DNA from: Acrocarpospora macrocephala
Lineage (GTDB): Bacteria; Actinomycetota; Actinomycetes; Streptosporangiales; Streptosporangiaceae
Length of the DNA stretch: 64,000 nucleotides
Direction of reading: 5' to 3'
Assembly: GCF_009687865.1 (NCBI RefSeq)
Contig: NZ_BLAE01000005.1
Coordinates: 227,999 to 291,998 of the forward strand
The notes below the pieces were generated by a model. That model was not told where the DNA came from. It made no database searches and saw only the letters and a program-made list of their open reading frames with translations. Below are positions 1-6,838 of the stretch, piece after piece. The translations under genes and the position numbers were made by a program. Every line of letters starts with the position of its first letter. The stretch's first letter is position 1.

Positions 1-141
1 GTCCACGAGAGCCACGCCCGAGGCGTCGACGCCACGATCCCCGAATACACCAAGGCACTCATCGAGAAGTCGATCGCCCAAGGACACGCGCTCGACAGCT
101 ACGCGCGCATCATCGAACACTTCAGACCGGCCGCCCGCTGA
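1..141 (+). CDS. C-terminal tail of NADP-dependent dehydrogenase (6-phosphogluconate dehydrogenase / imine-reductase-like), partial
   Basis: An open frame enters from the left edge and stops at TGA 139-141, giving 46 residues. The tail contains a SxARGVDxTIPEYTK-like helix followed by a short 'GHALDSYARIIEHF' helix. This matches the all-helical C-terminal end of the NAD(P)-binding 6-phosphogluconate dehydrogenase / imine reductase family, where these residues close the dimer interface. The N-terminal Rossmann domain lies outside the window. No terminator follows. The next recognisable gene is on the other strand and decayed. The family call rests on a short tail only. Confidence 0.5.
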   Translation, partial: VHESHARGVDATIPEYTKALIEKSIAQGHALDSYARIIEHFRPAAR

Positions 142-230
142 CAAGATGGATCACGTCACTTCCTGGCCCGCGCTCGTCACCGAAGCGTCCGCCGCGCGTA
201 CGGGAAGTGTGTCGGCCATGAGGCCGGAGA

Positions 231-401
231 TCACCCGTTGCCCAGCGACAGTTCGTCCAGCGGCAGGGACCGCAGGAAGTCCTCGGCATCGAAGATCTCC
301 CCGGCGGTGCCGACGCCGGTGGCCCGGCCGGCCAGGATCCGCTCGGCGGCCTCCACCACGATCGGCGCGGTGATGGCGTAGATGTCGCGGCCGCGCGCCG
401 C
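231..401 (-). pseudogene. C-terminal remnant of saccharopine-dehydrogenase-like / DUF5938-type reductase
   Basis: On the minus strand an open frame of about 50 codons ends at TGA (231-233). It reads like the C-terminus of the saccharopine-dehydrogenase-like reductases: a 'GRDIYAITAPIVVEAAERIL' helix, then an AGE-IFDAEDFL-SLPL end. Directly upstream, in frame, is a TAG (forward cta at 402-404), and no N-terminal Rossmann domain exists because the HxlR gene starts just beyond. On the plus strand 405-455 reads like the tail of an NmrA-type protein (RTFHERAGAARIAS, then stop). The stretch therefore looks like a junction of two decayed genes. Family assignment is from memory of the tail motif. Confidence 0.45.
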
Positions 402-468
402 CTACCGGCGGACGTTCCACGAACGGGCCGGCGCGGCGCGGATCGCCAGCTGACCGGGCCGACCAGGG

Positions 469-861
469 TCAGGCGCTTTTCCGGTCGTACTCCTCGCGTG
501 CCCTGTCCACCTCGGCCATGTGCTCCTCGGCCCACTCCTTGAGGTGGCGAATCGTGTCCAGGAGGGACAGGCCCAATGGCGTGAGCTCGTAGTCGACGCG
601 GACGGGTACCGATGGAGTCACCGTGCGGGTCAGCAGGCCGTCTCGCTCGAGGCCCCGGACGGTCTGGGTCAGCATCTTCTGGCTCACCCCGGCGATCCGC
701 GCGGAGAGCTCGGAATAGCGCATCCGGCCCTGCAGGCCCAGTGCCACGATCACTAGGCTCGCCCACTTGTTGCCGATCGTGTCGAGCAGCCGCCGGCTGG
801 GGCAGAAGGCGTCGAACACATCGAACCGCATCGTCGGCCCGTCAGCAGTGGTCACGTCCAT
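469..861 (-). CDS. HxlR-family winged-helix transcriptional regulator
   Basis: 130 residues, the usual HxlR length. Near residue 20 is the family signature, a Cys in 'FCPSRRLLDTIGNKWASL', where the cysteine often senses electrophiles or quinones. A winged helix-turn-helix follows (RYSELSARIAGVSQKMLTQTVRGLERDGLLTR, about residues 48-80) with the 'VDYELTPLG' wing. It is transcribed divergently from a quinone-oxidoreductase-like gene at 962, the classic arrangement for HxlR regulators that control a redox detoxification enzyme. Two small inverted repeats lie in the shared promoter. It probably represses itself and the neighbour until an electrophile modifies the cysteine. The inducer is not visible. 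Confidence 0.9.
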   Translation of the reverse strand: MDVTTADGPTMRFDVFDAFCPSRRLLDTIGNKWASLVIVALGLQGRMRYSELSARIAGVSQKMLTQTVRGLERDGLLTRTVTPSVPVRVDYELTPLGLSLLDTIRHLKEWAEEHMAEVDRAREEYDRKSA

Positions 862-884
862 GGCTCACCTCTGGGTGCCTACAC

Positions 885-918
885 CACTTCAAAGTGTCTA
901 CTTCCTAAAAGAGAGTAG
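885..918. promoter_or_regulatory. Operator-like inverted repeats between hxlR-type gene and oxidoreductase
   Basis: The 100-bp divergent promoter holds CACTT-CA-AAGTG at 885-896 and CTACT-N11-AGTAG at 898-918. Both are AT-rich relative to flanking DNA and both sit where an HxlR dimer would block the two start sites. No regulator footprint can be read from sequence alone. Confidence 0.5.
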
Positions 919-961
919 GTCACCGATGGTGGTGCAGTCCACCTATCGCAAGGAGATCCAC

Positions 962-1858
962 ATGACGCTCGCACTCGTGTCCAAGCCCGACTCCGCCGCG
1001 CTCACCCTCGAGGAGGTGACGCTGCCCCCGCTGGGACCCGGCGACCTGCGGGTCCGCGTCACGGCGGCATCGGTCGATCCCGTCGACACCCTCTTCGCCG
1101 GCGGACCGGCCCGGGTGATCTTCGGACTCACCGGCACGGTCGGCCTCGGCTTGTCCCTCACCGGCGTCGTCACCGAGACCGGGGCCGAGGTCACCGGCTT
1201 CTCGGTCGGCGACCCGGTCGCCGCCGTACATGGCGACTTCACGGCCCCGGTCCGCGCACACGCCGAGGAGACCGTCGTGCCGGGGGCGGCCGCCGCGCTG
1301 CTGCCGGGCGGCCTCGATCCGGTCGACGCGGCCTCCCTCCCGCTCAACGCCTCGACCGCGGCGCAGATGGTGGACCGGCTCGGCCCCGCCGACGGGCGGA
1401 CCCTGCTGGTCACCGGCGCCGCCGGCGCCGTGGGCGGGTACGCCGTCGCGCTGGCCGCCCACGCGGGCTGGACCGTCACCGGACTGGCGCGCGAGTCCGA
1501 CCGCGACTTCGTACGGAGAGCCGGGGCTCGTGAGCTCGTCACGCAGCTGCCGGGGCCGTCGTTCGACGCCGTCCTCGACGGCGCCGTCCTGCACGCGGCG
1601 GCCCTCGTCGCGGTCCGCGACGGCGGGACGTTCGTCGGCGTGGTCTCGGCGTCTCCCGCGACGTCCGAGCGGGGCATCGAGATCGGCATCGTGAACGTCG
1701 AGCCCGACGGCGCGCGGCTCGCCGAGCTGCTCGCCCTCGCCGCCTCCGGCGTTCTGGAGCTGCGGGTGGCCGGCCGGGTGCCGCTGGCCGAGGCCGCGAC
1801 GGCGTACGACAAGGTCGCCGGCGGCGGCCAACGGGGGCGGTGGCTGCTGGTGCCGTGA
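962..1858 (+). CDS. Zinc-free alcohol dehydrogenase / quinone oxidoreductase (MDR family)
   Basis: 298 residues from ATG 962, chosen because AAGGAGATCCAC lies just upstream; the frame is open further 5' but that part overlaps the promoter. The N-terminal GroES-like fold (residues 1-120, 'SVDPVDTLFAGG') lacks the zinc ligands of true alcohol dehydrogenases. The Rossmann part has the nucleotide loop GAAGAVGGYAVALA near residue 152. This is the quinone oxidoreductase (QOR)/enoyl-reductase branch of the medium-chain dehydrogenases, normally NADPH-dependent reduction of quinones or activated alkenes. Divergent from the HxlR regulator, so probably induced by electrophilic or quinone stress. Substrate unknown. 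A strong hairpin follows at 1901. Confidence 0.85.
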   Translation: MTLALVSKPDSAALTLEEVTLPPLGPGDLRVRVTAASVDPVDTLFAGGPARVIFGLTGTVGLGLSLTGVVTETGAEVTGFSVGDPVAAVHGDFTAPVRAHAEETVVPGAAAALLPGGLDPVDAASLPLNASTAAQMVDRLGPADGRTLLVTGAAGAVGGYAVALAAHAGWTVTGLARESDRDFVRRAGARELVTQLPGPSFDAVLDGAVLHAAALVAVRDGGTFVGVVSASPATSERGIEIGIVNVEPDGARLAELLALAASGVLELRVAGRVPLAEAATAYDKVAGGGQRGRWLLVP

Positions 1859-1900
1859 GGGCGGCCCTGATGTGTCCCTGACCCGACTCGACGCGCGAAC

Positions 1901-1926
1901 GCCCGCCCGGGCAAACCCGGGCGGGC
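1901..1926. terminator. Bidirectional hairpin terminator
   Basis: GCCCGCCCGGG pairs perfectly with CCCGGGCGGGC around a CAAA loop (11-bp stem). It lies between two convergent genes ending at 1858 (+) and 1951 (-). No U-tract, as usual in actinomycetes. Confidence 0.8.
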
Positions 1927-1950
1927 ACCAAAGCCCTGGAACAGATGGCC

Positions 1951-2697
1951 TTACCCTGAATTCGAAGTGGAAGGATCATCCTCGTTGCTCGCGCGTAGCT
2001 TTTCGTAGAGGCGCGATATGTAGCGCATGTAGTCTTCGTCGATGCCGACGGTGCGCACATAACCATCGAAGTAGATCGACTCGACGAGCCGGAGGTAACT
2101 CAGTTTTGTCATGGCGGCCAGCGCATCGGGGTTCGACGCGATGTACAGGTCCGCGGGCAGTTCTGTTGTCCCCTCCATCGCCTTATAGTCCATGTCCGGC
2201 TGGACATAGTCGATGGGCGCTTTCCGAGTGGCCAGGCCGCGCATCCGGGCGTATTCAGTGAACAGTCGTGCCTTCGCGCGTGATCGGGCTGACTCGGCGA
2301 CGGGCGGTGCGATCTCGAACATCAGCATGAACGGGGATTTCAGGGTCTTCGCGTGGTCGTGCCAGGCGGTTTCCAGCATCTCCCAGCTGACGCTTCCGGT
2401 AGACGGCAGCGCACCCAGGTAGTCGATGAGAGCGTAGTTGCGATCGACGCTGGTGAGCAGATTCAGGAAGCCGACCACACGGTCGCCCTGCACCGCGAGA
2501 TAGAGGGAGTAATCGATCGGCTGTGGGTCGCCTTCGCGCGAGAAGTCTGCAAGCCGCCGGTCGGCGGCATGGCCGAGGATAATCGTCGGCGACATTTGCT
2601 GATTCGCTGGTATGAGGCGACGGAAGAGCTCACAGAATTGGTCCGCATACTGTCGGGTGGCGCGATCTCCGTACCGCACGACGCGCTGCTCGTTCAT
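1951..2697 (-). CDS. GNAT-like acyltransferase-fold protein, unknown function
   Basis: 248 residues. The central part (about 65-150) reads like a GNAT fold: 'YSLYLAVQGDRVVGFLNLL' resembles beta4, 'ALIDYLGALPSTGSVSWEMLE' the acetyl-CoA helix region, and 'PFMLMFEIAPP' beta5. The canonical Q/RxxGxG/A pyrophosphate loop is not clear, so catalysis is not assured. The C-terminal third is charged and helical and ends in an acidic Ser-rich tail. The two nucleotides before its ATG separate it from a broken small ORF on the same strand, so the two may once have formed an operon. Codon use is slightly less GC-biased than in neighbours. Family call moderate, function unknown. Confidence 0.5.
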   Translation of the reverse strand: MNEQRVVRYGDRATRQYADQFCELFRRLIPANQQMSPTIILGHAADRRLADFSREGDPQPIDYSLYLAVQGDRVVGFLNLLTSVDRNYALIDYLGALPSTGSVSWEMLETAWHDHAKTLKSPFMLMFEIAPPVAESARSRAKARLFTEYARMRGLATRKAPIDYVQPDMDYKAMEGTTELPADLYIASNPDALAAMTKLSYLRLVESIYFDGYVRTVGIDEDYMRYISRLYEKLRASNEDDPSTSNSG

Positions 2698-2698
2698 C

Positions 2699-2921
2699 TC
2701 AGGGCAGGCCGATCAGCTGGGTCGCGCCCAGGAAGAACGCCTCGTGGTCGTCGCCCGGCATCGCGGTACGGGCGGACAGCCGGCGCGCCAGGCGCTCGAC
2801 GGCCGCGTTGTGGTCGAAGTTCTTGGGCAGCCGGTTCTTGACGCGGACATACAGAACGAGGGCGTACAGCAGCCACACGTGCTCAGCCTCGCCGAGATCC
2901 GGCCTTGAACTTTTTCCTCAT
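2699..2921 (-). pseudogene. Frameshifted small ORF A, family unknown
   Basis: A good ribosome site (GGGAGGAACCGAC) precedes ATG at 2921, which opens MRKKFKAG and then hits TGA after 12 codons. The adjacent frame is open from about 2900 to TGA 2699 and reads a coherent protein ending 'DDHEAFFLGATQLIGLP'. The total length is 223 nt, one more than a multiple of three, as expected for one inserted base near 2890-2905. Without it the product would be about 73 residues. The motif AFFLGA recurs in ORF B immediately upstream. I do not recognise the family. Confidence 0.45.
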
Positions 2922-2947
2922 GTCGGTTCCTCCCTTCGTTCGCCGGG

Positions 2948-3025
2948 TCAGGCACCGGCGAAGCGGGCGGCGCCCAGGAAGAAGGCGGCCTGAGTTCGGG
3001 CAGCTTCACGATGTCGCTGCCATGA
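2948..3025 (-). pseudogene. Remnant of small ORF B, paralogue of ORF A
   Basis: Only the tail is recognisable: 'TQAAFFLGAARFAGA' then TGA (2948-2950). It shares AFFLGA and tail position with ORF A, so the two look like tandem duplicates. Its upstream frame runs into the promoter of the SDR gene at 3132 and has no convincing start, so I call it a decayed gene. Confidence 0.35.
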
Positions 3026-3105
3026 CCTTGGGTCAAGCGCTGCTGGCCGGCCTGGCCTAGCCGCCCAGGTCGCCACGAAATTTCCTGCTATTATTCCATG
3101 ACAAT

Positions 3106-3121
3106 CTATTATCGATAATAG
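3106..3121. promoter_or_regulatory. Perfect 16-bp palindrome, putative operator (ATCGAT core)
   Basis: CTATTATCGATAATAG is a perfect palindrome 10 nt upstream of the SDR start at 3132, in an AT-rich island. The same ATCGAT core in AT-rich sequence recurs in the promoters at 7796-7801 and 14949-14954 of the same cluster. A likely binding site for the GntR/FCD regulator encoded at 7874, although spacing and arms differ among the three. Confidence 0.55.
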
Positions 3122-3131
3122 GGGAGGGAAT

Positions 3132-3833
3132 GTGATGGATCGTAAGGTGGCGATCGTTACGGCGGCGAGCGCCGGGATCGGGAAGGCCATCGCGCAGGAG
3201 CTGGCGGCTGACCACGAGCTGGTGGTCATGTCGCGGTCGGATGCGATCTCGGACGTGGCACGCGAGCTTGGCGCCTGTGCCGTGCGCGGCGACGTCCGCT
3301 CGGGGGACGACCTTGACCGGCTCGTGACGACGGCGCTCGACCGCTACGGACGCGTCGATGCCGTGGCCATCAACACGGGACACCCGCCCAAGGGCAAGTT
3401 GCTCGATCTCACGGAAGACGATTGGCGCGCCGGCTACGACCTGGTGCTGAGCTCGGTGATGTCGCTGGTGAAGCTCGTCACTCCGGTCTTCGTCCGCCAG
3501 GGGACGGGGAGCGTGGTCGCGGTGGCCTCGTACGCGGCGCGCACCCCAGAGCCGACGATGCCGGTCTCATCCGTCTTCCGGTCGGCGCTGCAAGCGTGGA
3601 TCAAGCTCTACGCGACCGAGTACGGGCCTGCGGGGGTGCGCGCGAACACCATTCTGCCGGGGTACATCGCCACCCACCCGCAGGACCCGGCTCGCGTGGC
3701 GACGATCCCGGCCGGGCGTTACGGGCATCCGGCGGAGATCGGGAAGCTGGCGGCCTTCCTGCTGTCGGACGGCGCCGGATTCGTGTCCGGACAGGCGATC
3801 CTCGCCGACGGCGGGATGGTCACCGCAATCTGA
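3132..3833 (+). CDS. Atypical short-chain dehydrogenase/reductase lacking Tyr/Lys
   Basis: 233 residues from GTG 3132 (ATG at 3135 is equally possible; GGGAGGGAA serves both). The N-terminal nucleotide loop TAASAGIGKAIA is present. The usual NNAG motif reads 'INTGHPPKG', and where the catalytic YxxxK should stand the sequence reads 'SSVFRSALQAW', so Tyr becomes Ser and Lys becomes Arg. This is a recognised divergent SDR subgroup (NTGxPPxG type), not random decay, because the rest of the fold is intact to the 'DGG' end. Chemistry is therefore uncertain: perhaps a non-redox or differently catalysed step. First gene to the right of a perfect palindrome, convergent with an M24 gene. Confidence 0.8.
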   Translation: MMDRKVAIVTAASAGIGKAIAQELAADHELVVMSRSDAISDVARELGACAVRGDVRSGDDLDRLVTTALDRYGRVDAVAINTGHPPKGKLLDLTEDDWRAGYDLVLSSVMSLVKLVTPVFVRQGTGSVVAVASYAARTPEPTMPVSSVFRSALQAWIKLYATEYGPAGVRANTILPGYIATHPQDPARVATIPAGRYGHPAEIGKLAAFLLSDGAGFVSGQAILADGGMVTAI

Positions 3834-3839
3834 ACGCCG

Positions 3840-3870
3840 GTGCCCGGCCCGATTTCCTCGGGCCGGGCAC
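3840..3870. terminator. Bidirectional hairpin terminator
   Basis: GTGCCCGGCCCGA and TCGGGCCGGGCAC form a perfect 13-bp stem around TTTCC. It separates the convergent SDR (ends 3833) and M24 gene (ends 3879). Confidence 0.85.
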
Positions 3871-3878
3871 CGCCCCCC

Positions 3879-4913
3879 TCACGGCTCAAGGCTGAGACTG
3901 TGCGAGGTCAGCAGGCTGGCCCCGCCCTCCTCGATCAGCATCAGGTGCTCGACCCTGACCCCGTAGCCGTCAAGGTACGCACCAGGCTCCAAGGCGAGGA
4001 CCGCGCCCGCTTGAAGCACGACCTTCGACGCCGGGTCGAACAGCGGAAAGTCCTGTTGCTTGTAGCCGATGCCGTGGCCGGTCATATGGGGATATTCATA
4101 TCCTCCCTCGGCCATCACCCCCCGTACGGCGCGATCGACATCACCCACGACGGCTCCTGGCCGCAGCATCGAGATGCCGTGATCCAGGGCCCGCATCGCG
4201 TGATCGTGCAGACGCCGCACCTCGCGAGGCACAGGTCCGAGGACGGTCGTCGAGCACGAGTCGCCCCAGATCCCGTCCAGCAGCGGCGCGAAGTCGAAGA
4301 TGACCGTCTCGCCGGGCCGCACGCGGCGTCCGGTGGGAGGAAGGCCGACCTGCTCGCAACGATCGCCGAACATCAGATCGACGATCGCGGCGGCGGGGGC
4401 CGTATGAGCGGTCAGCTCCGCGTTGACGGCGTCGAACAGCTCCAGCTCGGAGATCCCGGACCGGATGTGGCGGCGGAGCGCGTCCTGCCCCCGGCTCGCG
4501 TACCGGGCGGCGGCGCGGATCCGCTCCAGGTCAGCCGGCCCATGGGTGAGCCGGCGCCCCGCCAGAAAGGCGGCGACGTCGACGAGGGGGTGCCCGCGCA
4601 GCACGGGTTCCAGGGCCGCGGGCAGCGCCGTGGTTTCGACGGCGATCACGCGGCCGGCGCGAAGACCGGCCTCGTCGAGTAGCTCCTGAGCGAGAGCCCG
4701 GGTGCCCGGACGGATCAGCCGCACGGTCTCGTCGTCGGCGAGGGCGACCGTGCCGGCCTCCACGTCCCGACCGCCGATCCAGCGCACGCTGGCGTGATCG
4801 GTGGCGATGAGGACGTGCGCGCCCACCTCCCGGAGATGTTCGCGCACGTCTTCATGCCGCCCGGCGAGCACGCGCTCCCATTCGTCCCGCGGCGCGGGCG
4901 AGCCGGCGATCAT
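3879..4913 (-). CDS. M24-family metallopeptidase-fold enzyme (Xaa-Pro dipeptidase / creatinase-like)
   Basis: 344 residues. ATG at 4913 overlaps the stop of the upstream SDR by 4 nt (ATGA). The N-terminal creatinase-like domain spans about residues 1-110, the pita-bread catalytic domain the rest. All five metal ligands are visible: Asp in 'FDFAPLLDG', Asp in 'WGDSCST', His in 'MTGHGIG', Glu in 'LALEPGAY' and Glu in 'RVEHLMLIEE'. It is therefore a plausible active dinuclear hydrolase (Xaa-Pro type) or a creatinase-like C-N hydrolase. Last gene of the minus operon 7744-3879 with an SDR, an enolase-superfamily enzyme and an aldolase, so it may hydrolyse an amide or guanidino bond in the cluster's substrate. 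That role is inferred. Confidence 0.88.
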   Translation of the reverse strand: MIAGSPAPRDEWERVLAGRHEDVREHLREVGAHVLIATDHASVRWIGGRDVEAGTVALADDETVRLIRPGTRALAQELLDEAGLRAGRVIAVETTALPAALEPVLRGHPLVDVAAFLAGRRLTHGPADLERIRAAARYASRGQDALRRHIRSGISELELFDAVNAELTAHTAPAAAIVDLMFGDRCEQVGLPPTGRRVRPGETVIFDFAPLLDGIWGDSCSTTVLGPVPREVRRLHDHAMRALDHGISMLRPGAVVGDVDRAVRGVMAEGGYEYPHMTGHGIGYKQQDFPLFDPASKVVLQAGAVLALEPGAYLDGYGVRVEHLMLIEEGGASLLTSHSLSLEP

Positions 4914-5701
4914 ACGGTCAGGACCCCCGCGGCGAGCACGCCGCCGTCGCAGGTCAGGTTGGCGCCGGTGATGTAGCCGGCCTCGGGTCCGAGCAGCCAC
5001 AGCGCGGCGCGCGCGGGCTCCTCGGGGTCGGCCAGGCGGCCGAAGGGCACCTCCTCGTTGATCTTCACCCGGGTGCTCGCCAGGTCCTCCGGCGCGACGT
5101 TGGCCCACATCAGCTCGGTCTCGGTCGCGCCCGGGGTCACCGCGTTGACGCGGATGCCCGCGCCCGCGTACTCGACGGAGAGCGCCCGGACGAGGGAGCT
5201 GACGCCCCCCTTGGAGGCCGCGTACGCCGCCGCGCCACCCACGCGCGGGGCGACGAAGCTCCACGGCGACGAGATGCAGACGATCGCGCCGGGGTGGCCA
5301 GACTCGCGGAAGGATCGGATGGCCGCACGGCAGGTCAGGAACGTGCCGGTGAGGTTGGTCTCGACCACCTTGTGCCAGGTCTCCATCGACAGCTCGTGGC
5401 TGGGGGCCCCGGTGTCGATGCCGGCACTGCAGATCGCACCGGTGACCGGGCCGAGCGCGGCCGACGCGCGGGCGAAGGCCGCCTCGACGTCGCCTTCGAC
5501 GCGCACGTCGCACTCGGCGAAGAGCAGGTCGCCCGCCTCCTCGGCGGCCGACCACTCGCCGGTCGGCGCGCTCGGCGGGGCGAGCCCGAGTGCCGCCACT
5601 CGCGCGCCGCCGCGCAGCGCGAGAATGGCGGCGGCCTGACCGATTCCGCTACTGGCACCGGTGATGACGACGACGCTCCGCCGGTTGGAATCGGCTGGCA
5701 T
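4910..5701 (-). CDS. Short-chain dehydrogenase/reductase (classical)
   Basis: 263 residues. The cofactor loop TGASSGIG (residues 14-21), CSAG in place of NNAG, the catalytic SS..Y-AASK group ('AAAYAASKGG') and the terminal 'CDGG' are all present, so this is a competent NAD(P)-dependent oxidoreductase. The substrate loop is long and contains a WSF-V segment after the catalytic serine. It starts 11 nt after the enolase-family stop and ends in a 4-nt overlap with the M24 gene, so it is translationally coupled. Probably oxidises a hydroxyl of the acid produced or consumed by the enolase-superfamily enzyme. Confidence 0.9.
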   Translation of the reverse strand: MPADSNRRSVVVITGASSGIGQAAAILALRGGARVAALGLAPPSAPTGEWSAAEEAGDLLFAECDVRVEGDVEAAFARASAALGPVTGAICSAGIDTGAPSHELSMETWHKVVETNLTGTFLTCRAAIRSFRESGHPGAIVCISSPWSFVAPRVGGAAAYAASKGGVSSLVRALSVEYAGAGIRVNAVTPGATETELMWANVAPEDLASTRVKINEEVPFGRLADPEEPARAALWLLGPEAGYITGANLTCDGGVLAAGVLTV

Positions 5702-5712
5702 GCTCGGCCCTT

Positions 5713-6837
5713 TCACAGATCGTCGACGCTCTTGCAGTCGTATTCGGCCAGGGTGGCCCGCTTCATGGCGTCCCAGTCGATCTCCAGGCCGATGCCGTGG
5801 CCGTCGGGGGCGCGCACCTCGCCGTTCTCGTCGCAGCGGATCGGGTTCACGATCCCGTACTCGTAGGCGTCGTACGGGATGGGAAGCTCGAAGTAGCTGC
5901 TGACGGGCGACGCCAGGCCCACATGGATGGCGGCCCCCTGGATCAGGGAGTAGCCCCAGCTCTGCTGCTCGGCGGGCAGGCCGAGCGCCTCGGCGATGGC
6001 CACCATCTTGCGGGCCTGGGTGATGCCCCCGCTCATCGAGGCGTCGAAGCGCACCGCGTCCCAGGGGAAGCGCGAGACGTGGTGGTAGATCTCCTGCAGG
6101 TCCATCAGCCACAGGCCGTGCGGGACGATCGGGATCTTGATGCGCTCGCGCAGCCGGAAGTAGCTGGCCAGGTCGTAGTCGCGGAAGGGCGCCTCGAACC
6201 ACCGGAAGCCCATCTCCTCCAGGGCCCGCCCGACCTTGACCGCGCCGTTGAAGTCGTAGCGGTTCTCCGCGTCGTGCATGAAGGTGACGGTGTCGCCGAA
6301 TTTCTTGTGCACCGTCGTGAGCATTTCAAGATCTTTTTCGGGAACGTTCCAGGCGTGGAATTTGATCGCCGTGAAGCCGTCGGCGATCATCTCCTCGACG
6401 TGGTCGAGGTAGTCGGCCGTGGTCTCCAGCTCCGCGGTCGAGGCATACGCGGGGATCGAGTCCCGCGAGCCGCCGAGCATCTTGTACAGCGGGAGGCGGG
6501 CCTTCTTGGCGGCCAGGTCCCACAGGGCGATGTCGATGGCCGCGATGGCGCCGGGCGCCGTCGGCGTGATGTACGTGTGCAGGTCGCGCCAGCGCGCCTC
6601 GATGTTGGACGGGTCCTTGCCGATGATGTACTGGCCGAGCGTGCGGATCGACTCGAAGGTGGCGAAGTCGTACTCCCCCGAGCCGTAGCTCTGCGTGCAG
6701 CCGACGCCCACGCCACCGTCGGAGTCGAAGACCTGGACGATCGTCATCAGCATGAACTGCGGGGGCATGCTCGCCCATGTCGTACGCGGGATGTCGGGGC
6801 CGACCCCGATCACGTGGACCCGCTCGATGGTCGCCAT
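5713..6837 (-). CDS. Enolase-superfamily (mandelate racemase/muconate lactonizing-like) enzyme, atypical active site
   Basis: 374 residues with the N-terminal capping domain and the TIM barrel. The second-strand motif is Lys159-Phe-His161 rather than KxK. Metal ligands D189 ('HDAEN') and E215 ('WFEAP') are present, but the position of the third ligand, normally Glu in PIAxGE, reads 'PIVPHGLW' (His240/Gly241). D265 ('RFDASMSGG') is present, while the usual His on strand 7 is replaced by 'EQQSWGY'. The sequence fits an acid-sugar dehydratase/racemase branch but with a changed metal site. It is the second gene of the operon, one nucleotide after the aldolase stop. Reaction likely beta-elimination or epimerisation of a carboxylate. 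Substrate unknown. Confidence 0.85.
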   Translation of the reverse strand: MATIERVHVIGVGPDIPRTTWASMPPQFMLMTIVQVFDSDGGVGVGCTQSYGSGEYDFATFESIRTLGQYIIGKDPSNIEARWRDLHTYITPTAPGAIAAIDIALWDLAAKKARLPLYKMLGGSRDSIPAYASTAELETTADYLDHVEEMIADGFTAIKFHAWNVPEKDLEMLTTVHKKFGDTVTFMHDAENRYDFNGAVKVGRALEEMGFRWFEAPFRDYDLASYFRLRERIKIPIVPHGLWLMDLQEIYHHVSRFPWDAVRFDASMSGGITQARKMVAIAEALGLPAEQQSWGYSLIQGAAIHVGLASPVSSYFELPIPYDAYEYGIVNPIRCDENGEVRAPDGHGIGLEIDWDAMKRATLAEYDCKSVDDL

Positions 6838-6838
6838 G

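Noticed and set aside
3879..5555. 558-codon frame covering the M24 gene and part of the SDR
   Set aside because: Only the 344 residues from 4913 make a family protein; the upstream part is Arg/Pro-rich shadow of the SDR frame.
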